From Ruminiclostridium cellobioparum subsp. termitidis CT1112 (GTDB lineage: Bacteria > Bacillota > Clostridia > Acetivibrionales > DSM-1351), in contig NZ_AORV01000068.1 in NCBI RefSeq assembly GCF_000350485.1, positions 1 through 64,000 of the forward strand: a stretch of 64,000 nucleotides of DNA, given 5' to 3'. Both the position numbers and the translations under genes were made by a program. How positions within the stretch are numbered: the first letter of the stretch is position 1; the number at the start of each line of letters is the position of its first letter. This document shows, in pieces, positions 18,025-26,894 of the stretch. The notes below the pieces were generated by a model. The model was not told the origin of the DNA, ran no database searches, and saw only the letters and a list, made by a program, of their open reading frames with translations.

Positions 18025-18990
18025 TTACCTCTGGCTCTTATCGTAAGGTATACCCTCGGCTTTTGGCGCTCTTGACTTTTTGGATGTAAATGCCAGCACC
18101 ACCATTGTGGCCAGATAAGGAAGCATTTTGTAGAAGGTCTGATTTATATCCAGAGCATCCAGGAAGGGGATAAGTGCAATGGAATAGGCCAGAGTACGCA
18201 GGAAGGCGAAAAAGAGGGCTGCGAACAAAATCTTTATGGGCTTCCACTGTCCGAAAATCATTACGGCAAGTGCAAGAAAACCGAAGCCTGCAACCCCCGT
18301 ATGACCGTTGATATTTCCATCCATAACGCCTACTGCGTAGAAAAATCCGCCGATACCTCCCAGAATACCTGAAATACTCACACCTGCGTAACGCATAAAA
18401 TAAACATTTATACCAACGGAATCGGCTGCATGGGGATGCTCACCGCAAGCCCTCAGGCGCAGACCGAATTTTGTCTTGTAAAAGATTACAGTAGCTATCA
18501 GCAGGAAAAACAGGCCTATATACACGGTGATATAAGTGTTCTGAAAAAACATTCTGCCCAGTATGGGGATATCTTTCAAACCAGGTATACCTTTAATGTA
18601 AAAGTCAACGTCGGTAGTTATTCCGTCGCTGTTGAAATACATTTTGGCAAAAAGCAGCATTGCAGCAGGAACCAGCATATTTAATGCCGTACCTGTAATT
18701 GTTTGATCGGCTTTCATGTTCACGGCTGCAAAGGACAGCAGCAGGGAATATATAAAGCCGGCTACTGCGGCCACTGCCATGCCCAGAAGCAGTATCAGCT
18801 GCGGGTCCATGGAATTGCCCTGAATCAGGTAAACAAACAGACAGCCGAACAGGGCACCGAACATCATGATACCTTCAAGCGCGATATTTACTACACCGCT
18901 GCGTTCGCTAAACATACCGCCCAGCGCTACCAGAAGCAGTGGAATGGCTACCGGAAGCGTATTTTGAATCAAATAATATATAGTGTCCAT
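18025..18990 (-). CDS. ABC transporter permease, nucleoside/BMP type (second permease)
   Basis: A 321-residue membrane protein of the BPD_transp_2 family with about eight or nine segments. GMFSERSGVVNIALEGIMMFGA near the start and GLRLRACGEHPHAADSVGINV in the middle are hallmarks of YufQ/NupQ-like permeases. With the other permease it forms the membrane channel of a purine nucleoside importer, by analogy to Bacillus NupNOPQ. It is the last gene of the operon; the preceding permease stops only 3 bp upstream. Confidence 0.9.
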   Translation of the reverse strand: MDTIYYLIQNTLPVAIPLLLVALGGMFSERSGVVNIALEGIMMFGALFGCLFVYLIQGNSMDPQLILLLGMAVAAVAGFIYSLLLSFAAVNMKADQTITGTALNMLVPAAMLLFAKMYFNSDGITTDVDFYIKGIPGLKDIPILGRMFFQNTYITVYIGLFFLLIATVIFYKTKFGLRLRACGEHPHAADSVGINVYFMRYAGVSISGILGGIGGFFYAVGVMDGNINGHTGVAGFGFLALAVMIFGQWKPIKILFAALFFAFLRTLAYSIALIPFLDALDINQTFYKMLPYLATMVVLAFTSKKSRAPKAEGIPYDKSQR

Positions 18991-18993
18991 AAT

Positions 18994-20184
18994 TTACGCC
19001 TCCCCCTTTTTATCAACTTGCTGCGATTTATTCAAGTCGGCCGCATTTTCAAAGGTTCCCGGGTCACCCTGACCTTTGTTGCTTCTGCGCCTTTTTAACA
19101 TTTTTACAACCGTTGAATTCATTAACATTGCAAAGGCGGAGAAATAAATGATTACGGCTATTACCACATCAATGATTTCAGGCTTGAAGCCGTACAGGCT
19201 TGCAAGAGTTCCACCCCGCTGAATATGAGAAACAAAAATGGCCGAGAAAATAATACCCACGGGACTGTTGTTTCCCAATAGTGCTACCGCGATACCGTTA
19301 AAACCGTTTGCCGCTATAACATTTATAGGTTCATAGGTCATGCTGCTGCCGGCTATGGTGGATGGGGCCAATATTGCAAATGCTCCGCCAAGTCCCGCCA
19401 TGGCTCCTGCAATAACCATTGTAAGTATTATATTCCGCTTGCCGTTCATGCCTGCATAGCTTGCAGCGTATTTATTGTAGCCGGTGGCTTTAAGTTCGTA
19501 ACCAAAGGTAGTTTTATTTAATACAATGTATAAAATCAACGCTACGGCAACTCCGATTATAAAGGAAATGTTCAGGCTGGAATTCTTTATACCCAGTGAA
19601 GGCAGCTGTGCCGAAGCCGGCAGGTATGCCGTTCTGGTCTTGGAGGAAATATACATTGCCGCATTTCCCTGAATAAGCATGTCCACCAGATACATACCTA
19701 TATAGTTGAACATAATGGAGGTTATAACCTCGTTTACATTGAGCAGAGCCTTGAATATACCGGGTATAAAGCCCCACAGCATTCCGCCGGCCATACCTGC
19801 CAGAACGCATACGAGCCAGTGGAGACCGGGGGGCAATTCCCACATAAAGCCCACATACAGAGCAAAGAACATGCCCATGGTATACTGGCCCGAGGCTCCG
19901 ATATTGAACAGTCCCATTTTAAAGGCGAAGCCCACAGCCAGACCGGTCATCAATATGGGGGTGGCAAAGTAGAATACGTCGCCTAAACGTTTCAGGCCGC
20001 CCACCAGTACCATTTGAAAGCCTGCCGATGCATTAGCAGGGCTTGCAACAAGCATTACAATAAAGCCGAATATGAGGCCCAAAAATATTGCCAGCAGTGC
20101 AGCTGTAAAGGCCGAAAATCCCTTAAGGCCCGTCAGTCTTTTAAAATCAACTTTTCTGGATGAAGAAACTGTATTGTTACGCAT
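18994..20184 (-). CDS. ABC transporter permease, nucleoside/BMP type (first permease)
   Basis: A 396-residue permease of the YufP/NupP type. It has a cytoplasmic N-terminal extension, about ten membrane segments, the signature GLAVGFAFKMGLFNIGASGQYTMG and a charged C-terminal tail (about 45 residues, KMLKRRRSNKGQGDPG ... KKGEA). Its start overlaps the end of the ATPase gene by 8 bp, pointing to translational coupling. It pairs with the 18025-18990 permease. The tail is longer than needed for transport and has no recognised motif. Confidence 0.9.
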   Translation of the reverse strand: MRNNTVSSSRKVDFKRLTGLKGFSAFTAALLAIFLGLIFGFIVMLVASPANASAGFQMVLVGGLKRLGDVFYFATPILMTGLAVGFAFKMGLFNIGASGQYTMGMFFALYVGFMWELPPGLHWLVCVLAGMAGGMLWGFIPGIFKALLNVNEVITSIMFNYIGMYLVDMLIQGNAAMYISSKTRTAYLPASAQLPSLGIKNSSLNISFIIGVAVALILYIVLNKTTFGYELKATGYNKYAASYAGMNGKRNIILTMVIAGAMAGLGGAFAILAPSTIAGSSMTYEPINVIAANGFNGIAVALLGNNSPVGIIFSAIFVSHIQRGGTLASLYGFKPEIIDVVIAVIIYFSAFAMLMNSTVVKMLKRRRSNKGQGDPGTFENAADLNKSQQVDKKGEA

Positions 20185-21721
20185 TTTCGATCTCCTTTAC
20201 AGTGTTACGTTTTGCACCTGACATGTAAAGTCCAAGTTCCTGAACTGTTGTTGTTTTTGGATCCAGCTCCCCGACTATTTCACCCTCATACATTACGAGA
20301 ATGCGGTCACTTACATTCATGACCTCATCAAGCTCCAGGGATACCAGTAAAACAGCTTTTCCCGCATCACGGGTCGCAACCAGCTGTCTGTGAATGTACT
20401 CGATGGCTCCCACGTCAAGACCGCGGGTAGGTTGGACAGCCACAAGCAGCTGATGCTGCTTGTCGATTTCCCGTGCTACGATGGTCTTCTGCTGATTGCC
20501 GCCCGACATGCTCCGGACAACGGTTTCGGGGCCTTGTCCACTGCGCACGTCATATTGTTCAATAAGTTTCTCAGAATAGGAGCGCACAGCCGAGCTCTTT
20601 ATAAAACCGGACTGCTGGAACTCAGGTTCCCAGTAACGCTGTAAAACCATATTCTCCTCAAGGGAATAATCCAGTACAAGACCGTGCTTGTGCCTGTCCT
20701 CGGGAATGTGGCTCATACCTGTTTTGGAACGGGTACGGATGGACGCTTTAGTTATATTTGTATCACAGAGTTTAATGCTTCCTTCACTTAACTTTTCCAG
20801 GCCGGTAAGTCCCGACACAAACTCCGTCTGGCCATTTCCGTCAATACCTGCCAGACAGACGATCTCACCCGCTCTGACATCAAAGGAAACATTTTTAACT
20901 GCATTGTTCTTATGGGTTTTGGAAGGGACGGTTACATTTTGAACTGAAAGAACAACCTTTCCCGGGTTGGCGTCTTTCTTGTCAACTTTAAAGGTAACAT
21001 CTCTTCCAACCATCATTCTTGACAGCTCTTCCTTATTGGTATCCTTTATGGCAACGGTACCTTTGTATTTTCCCTTCCACAAAACGGTACAGCGGTCGGC
21101 CACTGCCATGATCTCGTTCAATTTGTGGGTTATAAACAATATTGATTTTCCCTCTCTGGCAAAACCCCGCATTATTTCCATAAGCTCGTCGATTTCCTGC
21201 GGAGTGAGAACTGCAGTGGGCTCGTCGAAAATTAAAATATCATTTTCACGGTATAGCATTTTTAGAATTTCCACACGCTGCTGCATGCCCACTGAAATTT
21301 TTTCAATCAGCGCATCGGGATTGACCTTTAAACCATACTTTTCGCTCAGCTGCAATACTTTTTCTCTTGCTTCCTTCCTCTGAATAAAGCCGGATTTGCT
21401 GGGCTCAACACCTAAAATAATATTCTCTAAAACTGTGAAGATTTCAACAAGCTTGAAATGCTGATGCACCATACCTATTCCAAGGACATTGGCATCGTTA
21501 GGGTTATTGATTTTGACAGGCTTTCCGTTCATTTTGATTTCGCCTTTTTCGGCCTGGTACAGACCAAAAAGAATACTCATAAGAGTTGATTTACCGGCAC
21601 CGTTTTCTCCCAGCAGGGCATGAATTTCGCCCTTTTTTAACCGCAGGGTTATATTGTCGTTTGCTATAATTCCCGGAAACTCTTTTGTAATATTGAGCAT
21701 TTCAATAATAAATTCTTCCAT
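20177..21721 (-). CDS. ABC transporter ATP-binding protein, tandem domains (nucleoside/BMP type)
   Basis: A 514-residue ATPase with two fused nucleotide-binding domains. Domain 1 has Walker [10 protein letters not shown], the Q-loop region MVHQHFKLV, signature [13 protein letters not shown] and Walker [12 protein letters not shown]. Domain 2 has a degenerate Walker A (GIDGNGQTE), signature [13 protein letters not shown] and [10 protein letters not shown]. This split between a canonical and a degenerate site is typical of YufO/RbsA-like ATPases. It energises the two downstream permeases. The BMP gene lies 206 bp upstream, separated by two hairpins. Confidence 0.93.
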   Translation of the reverse strand: MEEFIIEMLNITKEFPGIIANDNITLRLKKGEIHALLGENGAGKSTLMSILFGLYQAEKGEIKMNGKPVKINNPNDANVLGIGMVHQHFKLVEIFTVLENIILGVEPSKSGFIQRKEAREKVLQLSEKYGLKVNPDALIEKISVGMQQRVEILKMLYRENDILIFDEPTAVLTPQEIDELMEIMRGFAREGKSILFITHKLNEIMAVADRCTVLWKGKYKGTVAIKDTNKEELSRMMVGRDVTFKVDKKDANPGKVVLSVQNVTVPSKTHKNNAVKNVSFDVRAGEIVCLAGIDGNGQTEFVSGLTGLEKLSEGSIKLCDTNITKASIRTRSKTGMSHIPEDRHKHGLVLDYSLEENMVLQRYWEPEFQQSGFIKSSAVRSYSEKLIEQYDVRSGQGPETVVRSMSGGNQQKTIVAREIDKQHQLLVAVQPTRGLDVGAIEYIHRQLVATRDAGKAVLLVSLELDEVMNVSDRILVMYEGEIVGELDPKTTTVQELGLYMSGAKRNTVKEIENA

Positions 21722-21820
21722 AAGATTAAGCTCCCCGTCTGCGTGCTCTGCACGTAGTAAAAAATTGTAGCGTATTGTGAGATGTTACATATTATATAAT
21801 AAATTATTTTTAAATAAAAA

Positions 21821-21844
21821 GAAAGGTGGCAAAGCCACTTTGCA
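21821..21844 (-). terminator. Hairpin with U-run between BMP gene and ATPase gene
   Basis: On the minus strand GTGGC-TTT-GCCAC with extended A/T flanks is followed by CTTTCTTTTT. This is a short Rho-independent terminator. It would limit read-through into the ATPase/permease genes, giving more binding protein than transporter. Confidence 0.6.
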
Positions 21845-21859
21845 TTTTTTTACATACAA

Positions 21860-21890
21860 TTAAAGGGGAAGGTGTTTCCTTCCCCTTTAA
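21860..21890 (-). repeat. Perfect 13-bp stem-loop downstream of BMP gene
   Basis: TTAAAGGGGAAGG (21860-21872) pairs perfectly with CCTTCCCCTTTAA (21878-21890). It lies 38 bp after the BMP stop. There is no U-run directly after it, so it may stabilise the upstream mRNA rather than terminate. The next hairpin, 16 bp further on, is the terminator-like one. Confidence 0.65.
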
Positions 21891-21927
21891 GACACTTAAT
21901 AATAATGCAGGCCAGTAATTATTTTTA

Positions 21928-23088
21928 TTATCTTACTGTAACCTTAACCTTCTTGAGATTCAATTGTGAAGTGAGTTCATCTGCTGTGGCATATCCGGTT
22001 TTAGCAGCAACATTGATCGTATTGATAGGCTTTACCGAACCGTCTTTGAGTGTTGCCAGTACGGCTTCATAATCAGCCTTCTTGAAGGATTTGAATCTGT
22101 CAAAGGCATCTGCCTTTTCATCTCCGATTACTGTAGTCGGGAGTCCTATACCATCATTTTTGGAATCAAATATTGTAGTTTTACCTGCATAAGTATCCCA
22201 TTTGTTATCCTTGTAAATGGATGCAAGTACATGGTAAACAGAACCGCCAAGTTCCTTCATTGCGGATGTTATAACCGTATCGCTGTCATATCTCTGGTCA
22301 ATATCAACACCGATAACTTTTTTTCCTGCTTCTTTTGCAGCTGACATAACACTCTTACCTACTGAACCGCCGCAGGCAAATATAACTTCTGAACCTTCCT
22401 GGTACATAGTCTTGGCTGTAGCCTTGTTGGTATCTGTTTCAGCAAAATCACCTGTATAGTGGTAAATAACCGAAACCGAACCATCACCCAAACCTAATTT
22501 GGCAGCAGCAGCTTCGGCACCCTGAAGGAAACCGTAGCCGTAAGCCTGAACGGCAGGAACTGCCATACCGCCCATGAAACCAAGCTTTGTCATACCGTCG
22601 GTAATAGCTGCATAACCTGCCAGGTAACCTGGTTCCTGTTCAGCGTATTTAACACTGGCCACATTGGATTTTATATCTGGTGGGGCGCCATCCTCCGCTT
22701 TGTGAGGTACTCCGTCTAAAAGTATGAATTTTACATCCGGGTATTTGGTCTGAGCTTCGTATACAGGTACTTCAAACAAAAACCCTGGTGTTACGATAGT
22801 CTTTGCTCCGCCTGTTACAGCGAGGTCAATAGCTGCAAGATAACCTGCATCCGAGGCTTCTTCAGGCTTGTAATACTTGTGAGTAATTTTGTTTTCATCT
22901 GCAAACTTAACTACTCCTTCCCAGGATCCCTGGTTAAAATTTTTGTCGTCGATATTACCTTTGTCGGTGATCAGTGCAATCTCAAACTTACCGTTGTTGT
23001 CTGAGCCTGTGCCAGCATTAGCACCGCAGCCGGTGAACATTACAGCTGACATTACAAGAGCCATCCCTATTGCTAAAATCCTCTTCAT
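21928..23088 (-). CDS. BMP-family nucleoside-binding lipoprotein
   Basis: A 386-residue substrate-binding lipoprotein of the Bmp/Med/PnrA family, binding purine nucleosides outside the membrane and passing them to the ABC importer encoded next. The lipobox is FTGC (Cys21). Visible family motifs are ALITDKGNIDDKNFNQGSWEG near the mature N-terminus, GYLAAIDLAVTGGAKTIVTPGFLF, GFMGGMAVPAVQAYGYGFLQG and FACGGSVGKSVMSAAKE. GGGAGGC precedes the ATG. TTGTAT-N18-TACAAT at 23131-23160 on the minus strand is a reasonable vegetative promoter. No purine riboswitch was found upstream. Confidence 0.92.
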   Translation of the reverse strand: MKRILAIGMALVMSAVMFTGCGANAGTGSDNNGKFEIALITDKGNIDDKNFNQGSWEGVVKFADENKITHKYYKPEEASDAGYLAAIDLAVTGGAKTIVTPGFLFEVPVYEAQTKYPDVKFILLDGVPHKAEDGAPPDIKSNVASVKYAEQEPGYLAGYAAITDGMTKLGFMGGMAVPAVQAYGYGFLQGAEAAAAKLGLGDGSVSVIYHYTGDFAETDTNKATAKTMYQEGSEVIFACGGSVGKSVMSAAKEAGKKVIGVDIDQRYDSDTVITSAMKELGGSVYHVLASIYKDNKWDTYAGKTTIFDSKNDGIGLPTTVIGDEKADAFDRFKSFKKADYEAVLATLKDGSVKPINTINVAAKTGYATADELTSQLNLKKVKVTVR

Positions 23089-23291
23089 TAAAACGTGCCT
23101 CCCTATTTTTTTGTTTTGTATTTCATTTATATTGTAGCATCCCTTGTTAATTTAATACAATATAATCCAACCTTAAATTTTGAAAATTATCCTAATTTAG
23201 CATGTATTTATTTCATAAATAATATGTAATGGCATAAAGGTTTTTTTCAATATTTCCCTGTTGCCGGGGATGGGCCATTTAATTTTACATA

Positions 23292-23341
23292 AAGTCAATT
23301 ACGGTTGAAACCTCTATCTTTCAGGCGATAGTAATTGATTT
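23292..23341. repeat. REP-like palindrome, copy 1
   Basis: AAGTCAATTACGGTTGAAA at the left pairs with TTTCAGGCGATAGTAATTGATTT at the right. It matches the elements at 50106-50154 and 54495-54562. It stands alone between the BMP gene promoter and the acyltransferase remnant. Confidence 0.75.
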
Positions 23342-23473
23342 TCAGATGGATTATAATGGGTGTAACATACTGTTGGGATGCAATTGGTGATAGCATGTGC
23401 TGATTTTGCATTGAACCGCTTGAGATTCTGAAGGTATGAATGGAGGTCCATATGAATGACAGAAAAATGACAT

Positions 23474-24205
23474 GTGGAGCCCTTGCCCATTCCGCCGGTT
23501 ATTGAAAATATGCAGCTGCCCGACTCATCCCTTCCTTTCCCGGGAAGTCTTTTGATCAACCGGCTGAATAGCAGCTGGAGAAAAAGCAGGAGCAGAAAGG
23601 TATTCACTGAGACAGATTATCTGAGAATGTTCCATAATTACTGGAACAATGAAGCTCCGGAATTGAGTAAATATCAGAGATAAGATGAGTAGTTCTCCGG
23701 GTGGGGAATGGGCAATTTTGCTTCCGGCATTTCGGTTGGATTTAAGTATAGAAAAGCCGTTGGTTTTTGGGAAAATGCCCATTCTCTTCATAAAAGGGTC
23801 AAAGCAGCAGTACAAAAAGACAGCAACAGTAATATTGCGTTAAAATTATATGCAAGTCTGGAGCCTGCACTTGAAGACTCGGTGTTTTACAGCCTATATG
23901 ACAATTTTTCAAATAAAATATCAGCTTTCACTGCATATATTCTTAAGCTCAAGGGGAAAAAGAGAGGCCTTGGGATAACGAATCTGGGACGCATGGATAT
24001 CCCGGTTGAATATGGTCTCTATAAACTGGAAACGGTTTTCTTCATACCTCCGTACTGGCCGAATAATGAAAAAGTGCTTGGCATTGTGACCTCCGGAGGC
24101 AGAATGAATGTAAGTATCCAGTATCAGCCCTCCGCCATTGAACCTTCAATAGTCAGTACGGTTTGGAGTGCCGCACGGAAGTGTCTCGAGGAGGCGGTAG
24201 GATAA
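23474..24205 (+). pseudogene. Decayed condensation/acyltransferase-like gene
   Basis: Two frames carry parts of one family. Residues from 23474-23683 (LPFPGSLLINRLNSSWRKSR ... DYLRMFHNYWNN) resemble the middle of condensation-type acyltransferases. The frame at 23708-24205 (NFASGISVGFKYRKAVGFWENAHSL ... GLGITNLGRMDIP ... GIVTSGGRMNVSIQY) resembles the C-terminal half. A stop and a shift lie between, and the catalytic HHxxxD half is absent, so an active enzyme is not expected. It was probably an alcohol or lipid acyltransferase of the PapA/AATase type. A GTG at 23474 or ATG at 23452 could still start a short peptide. Structured element C begins at the stop codon. Confidence 0.65.
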
Positions 24206-24665
24206 TTTAACTTGTTGTGCCAATTTTGTTTTGCTTTGCAGACAGATTTATCTTGAGTCAACTGGCACACGAGGACAACATAATTCAGCGGGAATAATGT
24301 GCGATCCATCGAGTTAAGTTAGCCTTTTGTGCAAATTACAATTTAGTTTTGCTTTACAGAGACATTTATCTTGAATCAACTGGTACGCGAGGACAACTTC
24401 ATAAAATAAAATGCACGGTTAAAAAGAATTACGTTAAATTGTCGACGAAGGTAAAGAGGTTTTGCCGGCAAAGCAGCAGGACGCTGCTTTGAGCTTCAAA
24501 TCGAGACAGGATGTCGAGTTTGAGCGACGGCAAAACCTCTTTAAATGAGGCGGTACAATTTTCGTAATTGTTTTGGGTGCATTTTATTTTATGAAGTTAG
24601 TACGGAAGTTACCAGTTGATATAAAACCAGATAGATAAAGCAAAATTAGCACAGCACGCTAATTT
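24203..24665 (+). repeat. GGA-loop structured element, copy C, with duplicated left end
   Basis: It fills most of the 645-bp gap before the acyl-CoA synthetase. The core element is about 24311-24665. The outer stem pairs CAACTGGTA with TACCAGTTG and ACTTCATAAAATAAAATGCAC with its complement. Inner stems include AAAGAGGTTTTGCCG/CGGCAAAACCTCTTT. Tip hairpins lie at 24470-24490 (loop AGGAC) and 24491-24525 (loop with GGA at 24509-24511). An extra, partly degraded copy of the left end (24203-24278: AACTTGTTGTGCC ... CAACTGGCACACGAGGACAAC) precedes it. The remaining ~185 bp up to 24851 is AT-rich promoter DNA. Confidence 0.87.
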
Positions 24666-24850
24666 AAAGTACTGGCCTCAGGTAGTATTATTATGTTGAT
24701 TAGCAGCTTATAAGTATTTATAATATTATATAGTGTTGTATTACTTAAAAGTAAATTGTGTATAATTGTGCCGAGTATTATCAAGTATTATGTAGTACGG
24801 TCGAATAAAAATATTTTTGTCTTTTATGGTAGAACGGGAGGAAAACAGAA

Positions 24851-26488
24851 ATGCCTATTACTGAAATATTATCTAAAAATGCCGGATTATACGGATCAGA
24901 GACATGCCTTACCGAAATAAATCTTGATCTCCAGGACAGTCATAACATTATATGGAAGGAATATGAACTGATAGAGAACAATCCTGCCGGAGAATACCGG
25001 CGCGATATGTCCTGGCGCGTCTTTGACGAAAAAGCCAACAGGATGGCCAATCTGCTGCTGAAGAGGGGAATTCAAAAAGGTGACAAGGTTGCTATTCTCA
25101 TGATGAACTGCCTTGAGTGGCTGCCAATATACTTTGGAATCCTCAAAGCCGGTGCCATCGCAGTACCCATGAACTTCCGGTACACTGCAGAAGAAATCAA
25201 ATACTGCCTTGAGCTGTCGGAAACCACCTCGTTGGTTTTCGGACCTGAGTTCATAGGCAGGATTGAATCCATATATGATCAGATACCACAGGTAAAAACC
25301 CTGTTTTTTGCCGGAGAAAACCGTCCGACTTTTGCGGAAAATTATGACCGTCTTACCGCAAACTGTTCCTCCGAGGCTCCTGATATAAAGCTGACTGATG
25401 AGGACGATGCGGCTATATATTTTTCTTCGGGGACAACGGGTTTTCCAAAAGCAATTTTACATACACACAGGAGCCTGATGTCAGCCTGTTATACAGAATA
25501 CCACCACCACGGACAGACGCGCGACGACAATTTTCTTTGCATTCCTCCGCTCTATCATACCGGAGCCAAGATGCACTGGTTCGGAAGCTTTCTGGCAGGC
25601 AGCAAAGCAGTGATTCTGCGCGGAATAAAGCCTGAATGGATTCTCAAAACGGTGTCGGAGGAGAGGATAACCATTGTCTGGTTGCTGGTGCCCTGGGCGC
25701 AGGATATTCTTGACGCTCTGGACAGGGGAGAGGTCAGACTGGAGGATTATGAGCTGTCGCAGTGGAGGCTGATGCACATAGGTGCCCAGCCCGTTCCGCC
25801 AAGCCTTATCCGCCGCTGGAAGCAATACTTCCCGCACCACCAGTACGATACCAACTATGGACTGAGCGAATCCATCGGCCCCGGCTGTGTGCATTTGGGA
25901 GTTAAAAATATACACAAGGTTGGTGCTATCGGTATTCCGGGACATGAATGGGAAGTCAGGATTACCGATGAAAATGGCATTTCGGTCTCACAGGGCCAAG
26001 TGGGTGAGCTGGCTGTAAAAGGACCCGGAGTTATGAAATGCTACTTTAACGATCCAGAAGCAACTGCTGCCGTCCTTAAGGAAGGGTGGCTGTTTACCGG
26101 AGATATGGCCAGAATGGATGAAGACGGCTTCATATATCTGGTTGACAGGAAGAAGGATGTCATCATAAGCGGGGGAGAGAACATATATCCGGTTCAGATA
26201 GAAGATTTCCTCAGGGCTCACAAGGCAATAAAGGATGTGGCGGTTATTGGCCTGCCCGACAAGCGGCAGGGAGAAATCGCGGCAGCCATTATTGAGCTCA
26301 AGTCCGACTGTGCCTGTACGACAGAGGAAATCGAAGCCTTCTGTGCTCCGATGCCCCGTTACAAACGCCCTAAAAAGGTTATATTTGATACAGTACCCCG
26401 CAACCCAACCGGAAAGATAGAAAAGCCCAGGCTGAGGGAGAAATTCGGAGCATCCAGCCTGGTAGCGGCTCAAAATGAAATAAAGTAA
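24851..26488 (+). CDS. Acyl-CoA synthetase (AMP-forming)
   Basis: A 545-residue member of the acyl-adenylate/thioester superfamily. It activates a carboxylic acid with ATP and joins it to CoA. The phosphate-binding loop is YFSSGTTGFPKAIL (~191-204). NYGLSESIGPG is the A5 motif, GWLFTGDMARMDEDGFIYLVDRKKD holds the A7/A8 hinge, and PTGKIEK near the end carries the catalytic Lys. The substrate cannot be told from sequence; medium- or long-chain fatty acids or a cyclic acid are possible. GGGAGG is 7-8 nt before the ATG. It stands just upstream of a T-box leader, with no obvious terminator between. Confidence 0.9.
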   Translation: MPITEILSKNAGLYGSETCLTEINLDLQDSHNIIWKEYELIENNPAGEYRRDMSWRVFDEKANRMANLLLKRGIQKGDKVAILMMNCLEWLPIYFGILKAGAIAVPMNFRYTAEEIKYCLELSETTSLVFGPEFIGRIESIYDQIPQVKTLFFAGENRPTFAENYDRLTANCSSEAPDIKLTDEDDAAIYFSSGTTGFPKAILHTHRSLMSACYTEYHHHGQTRDDNFLCIPPLYHTGAKMHWFGSFLAGSKAVILRGIKPEWILKTVSEERITIVWLLVPWAQDILDALDRGEVRLEDYELSQWRLMHIGAQPVPPSLIRRWKQYFPHHQYDTNYGLSESIGPGCVHLGVKNIHKVGAIGIPGHEWEVRITDENGISVSQGQVGELAVKGPGVMKCYFNDPEATAAVLKEGWLFTGDMARMDEDGFIYLVDRKKDVIISGGENIYPVQIEDFLRAHKAIKDVAVIGLPDKRQGEIAAAIIELKSDCACTTEEIEAFCAPMPRYKRPKKVIFDTVPRNPTGKIEKPRLREKFGASSLVAAQNEIK

Positions 26489-26560
26489 TAAATATTTATT
26501 GACATTTTGCATATTATAAATTAATATTACTAAAAAACGGACACATGACAAAATAGCGTT

Positions 26561-26850
26561 GACAAGGAGGAGTACATACTCACCGGAAGCAAAGAGAGAA
26601 GATGGTTGGTGGAAATCTTCGTGAAGGAGGTATGGAAGTAGCCTTTGAGCTGTGAACCGAAAGGAGCGATCCCAGTAGGCTTCAACGGAGATTTCCACCG
26701 TTACAGGGAAAGCGATATCGGATAAGTTAACAGGTTTGAGATTATCCCGTATTGACAGAGTGCAGATAGTTTATCTGAATTTAGGTGGTACCGCGGACGC
26801 ATGTAATCCGCCCTAAGCTTTAAGCAATTAAAGCCCAGGGCGGATTTTTT
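26561..26850 (+). promoter_or_regulatory. T-box leader, valine specific (tRNA-sensing riboswitch)
   Basis: A full tRNA-responsive T-box. Stem I opens near 26561. CATAC (26575-26579) pairs with GTATG (26630-26634), and the specifier loop after it reads GAAGTAG, placing the Val codon GTA at 26638-26640. The T-box bulge sequence (consensus GGTGGTACCGCGG) is at about 26784-26796. The terminator is ATCCGCCC/GGGCGGAT (26806-26813, 26838-26845) plus T6. Uncharged tRNA-Val(UAC) should pair with the codon and the bulge and allow read-through into valS. This fits the gene downstream. Confidence 0.93.
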
Positions 26851-26894
26851 GTTGTGTTTCGTGAAAAAATCTGAAGCGATGGAGGAGGACTGTT

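Noticed and set aside
23089-23290. Purine riboswitch before the BMP nucleoside importer
   Set aside because: The conserved three-way-junction core is absent; a plain promoter-like pair explains the region.
24505-24515. GACAGGATGTC in hairpin 2 as an exact CsrA SELEX site
   Set aside because: It resembles the published ACARGGAUGU core but is one base short, and hairpin 1 fits less well. GGA in a loop alone is not enough for a firm call, so CsrA is given only as a hypothesis.
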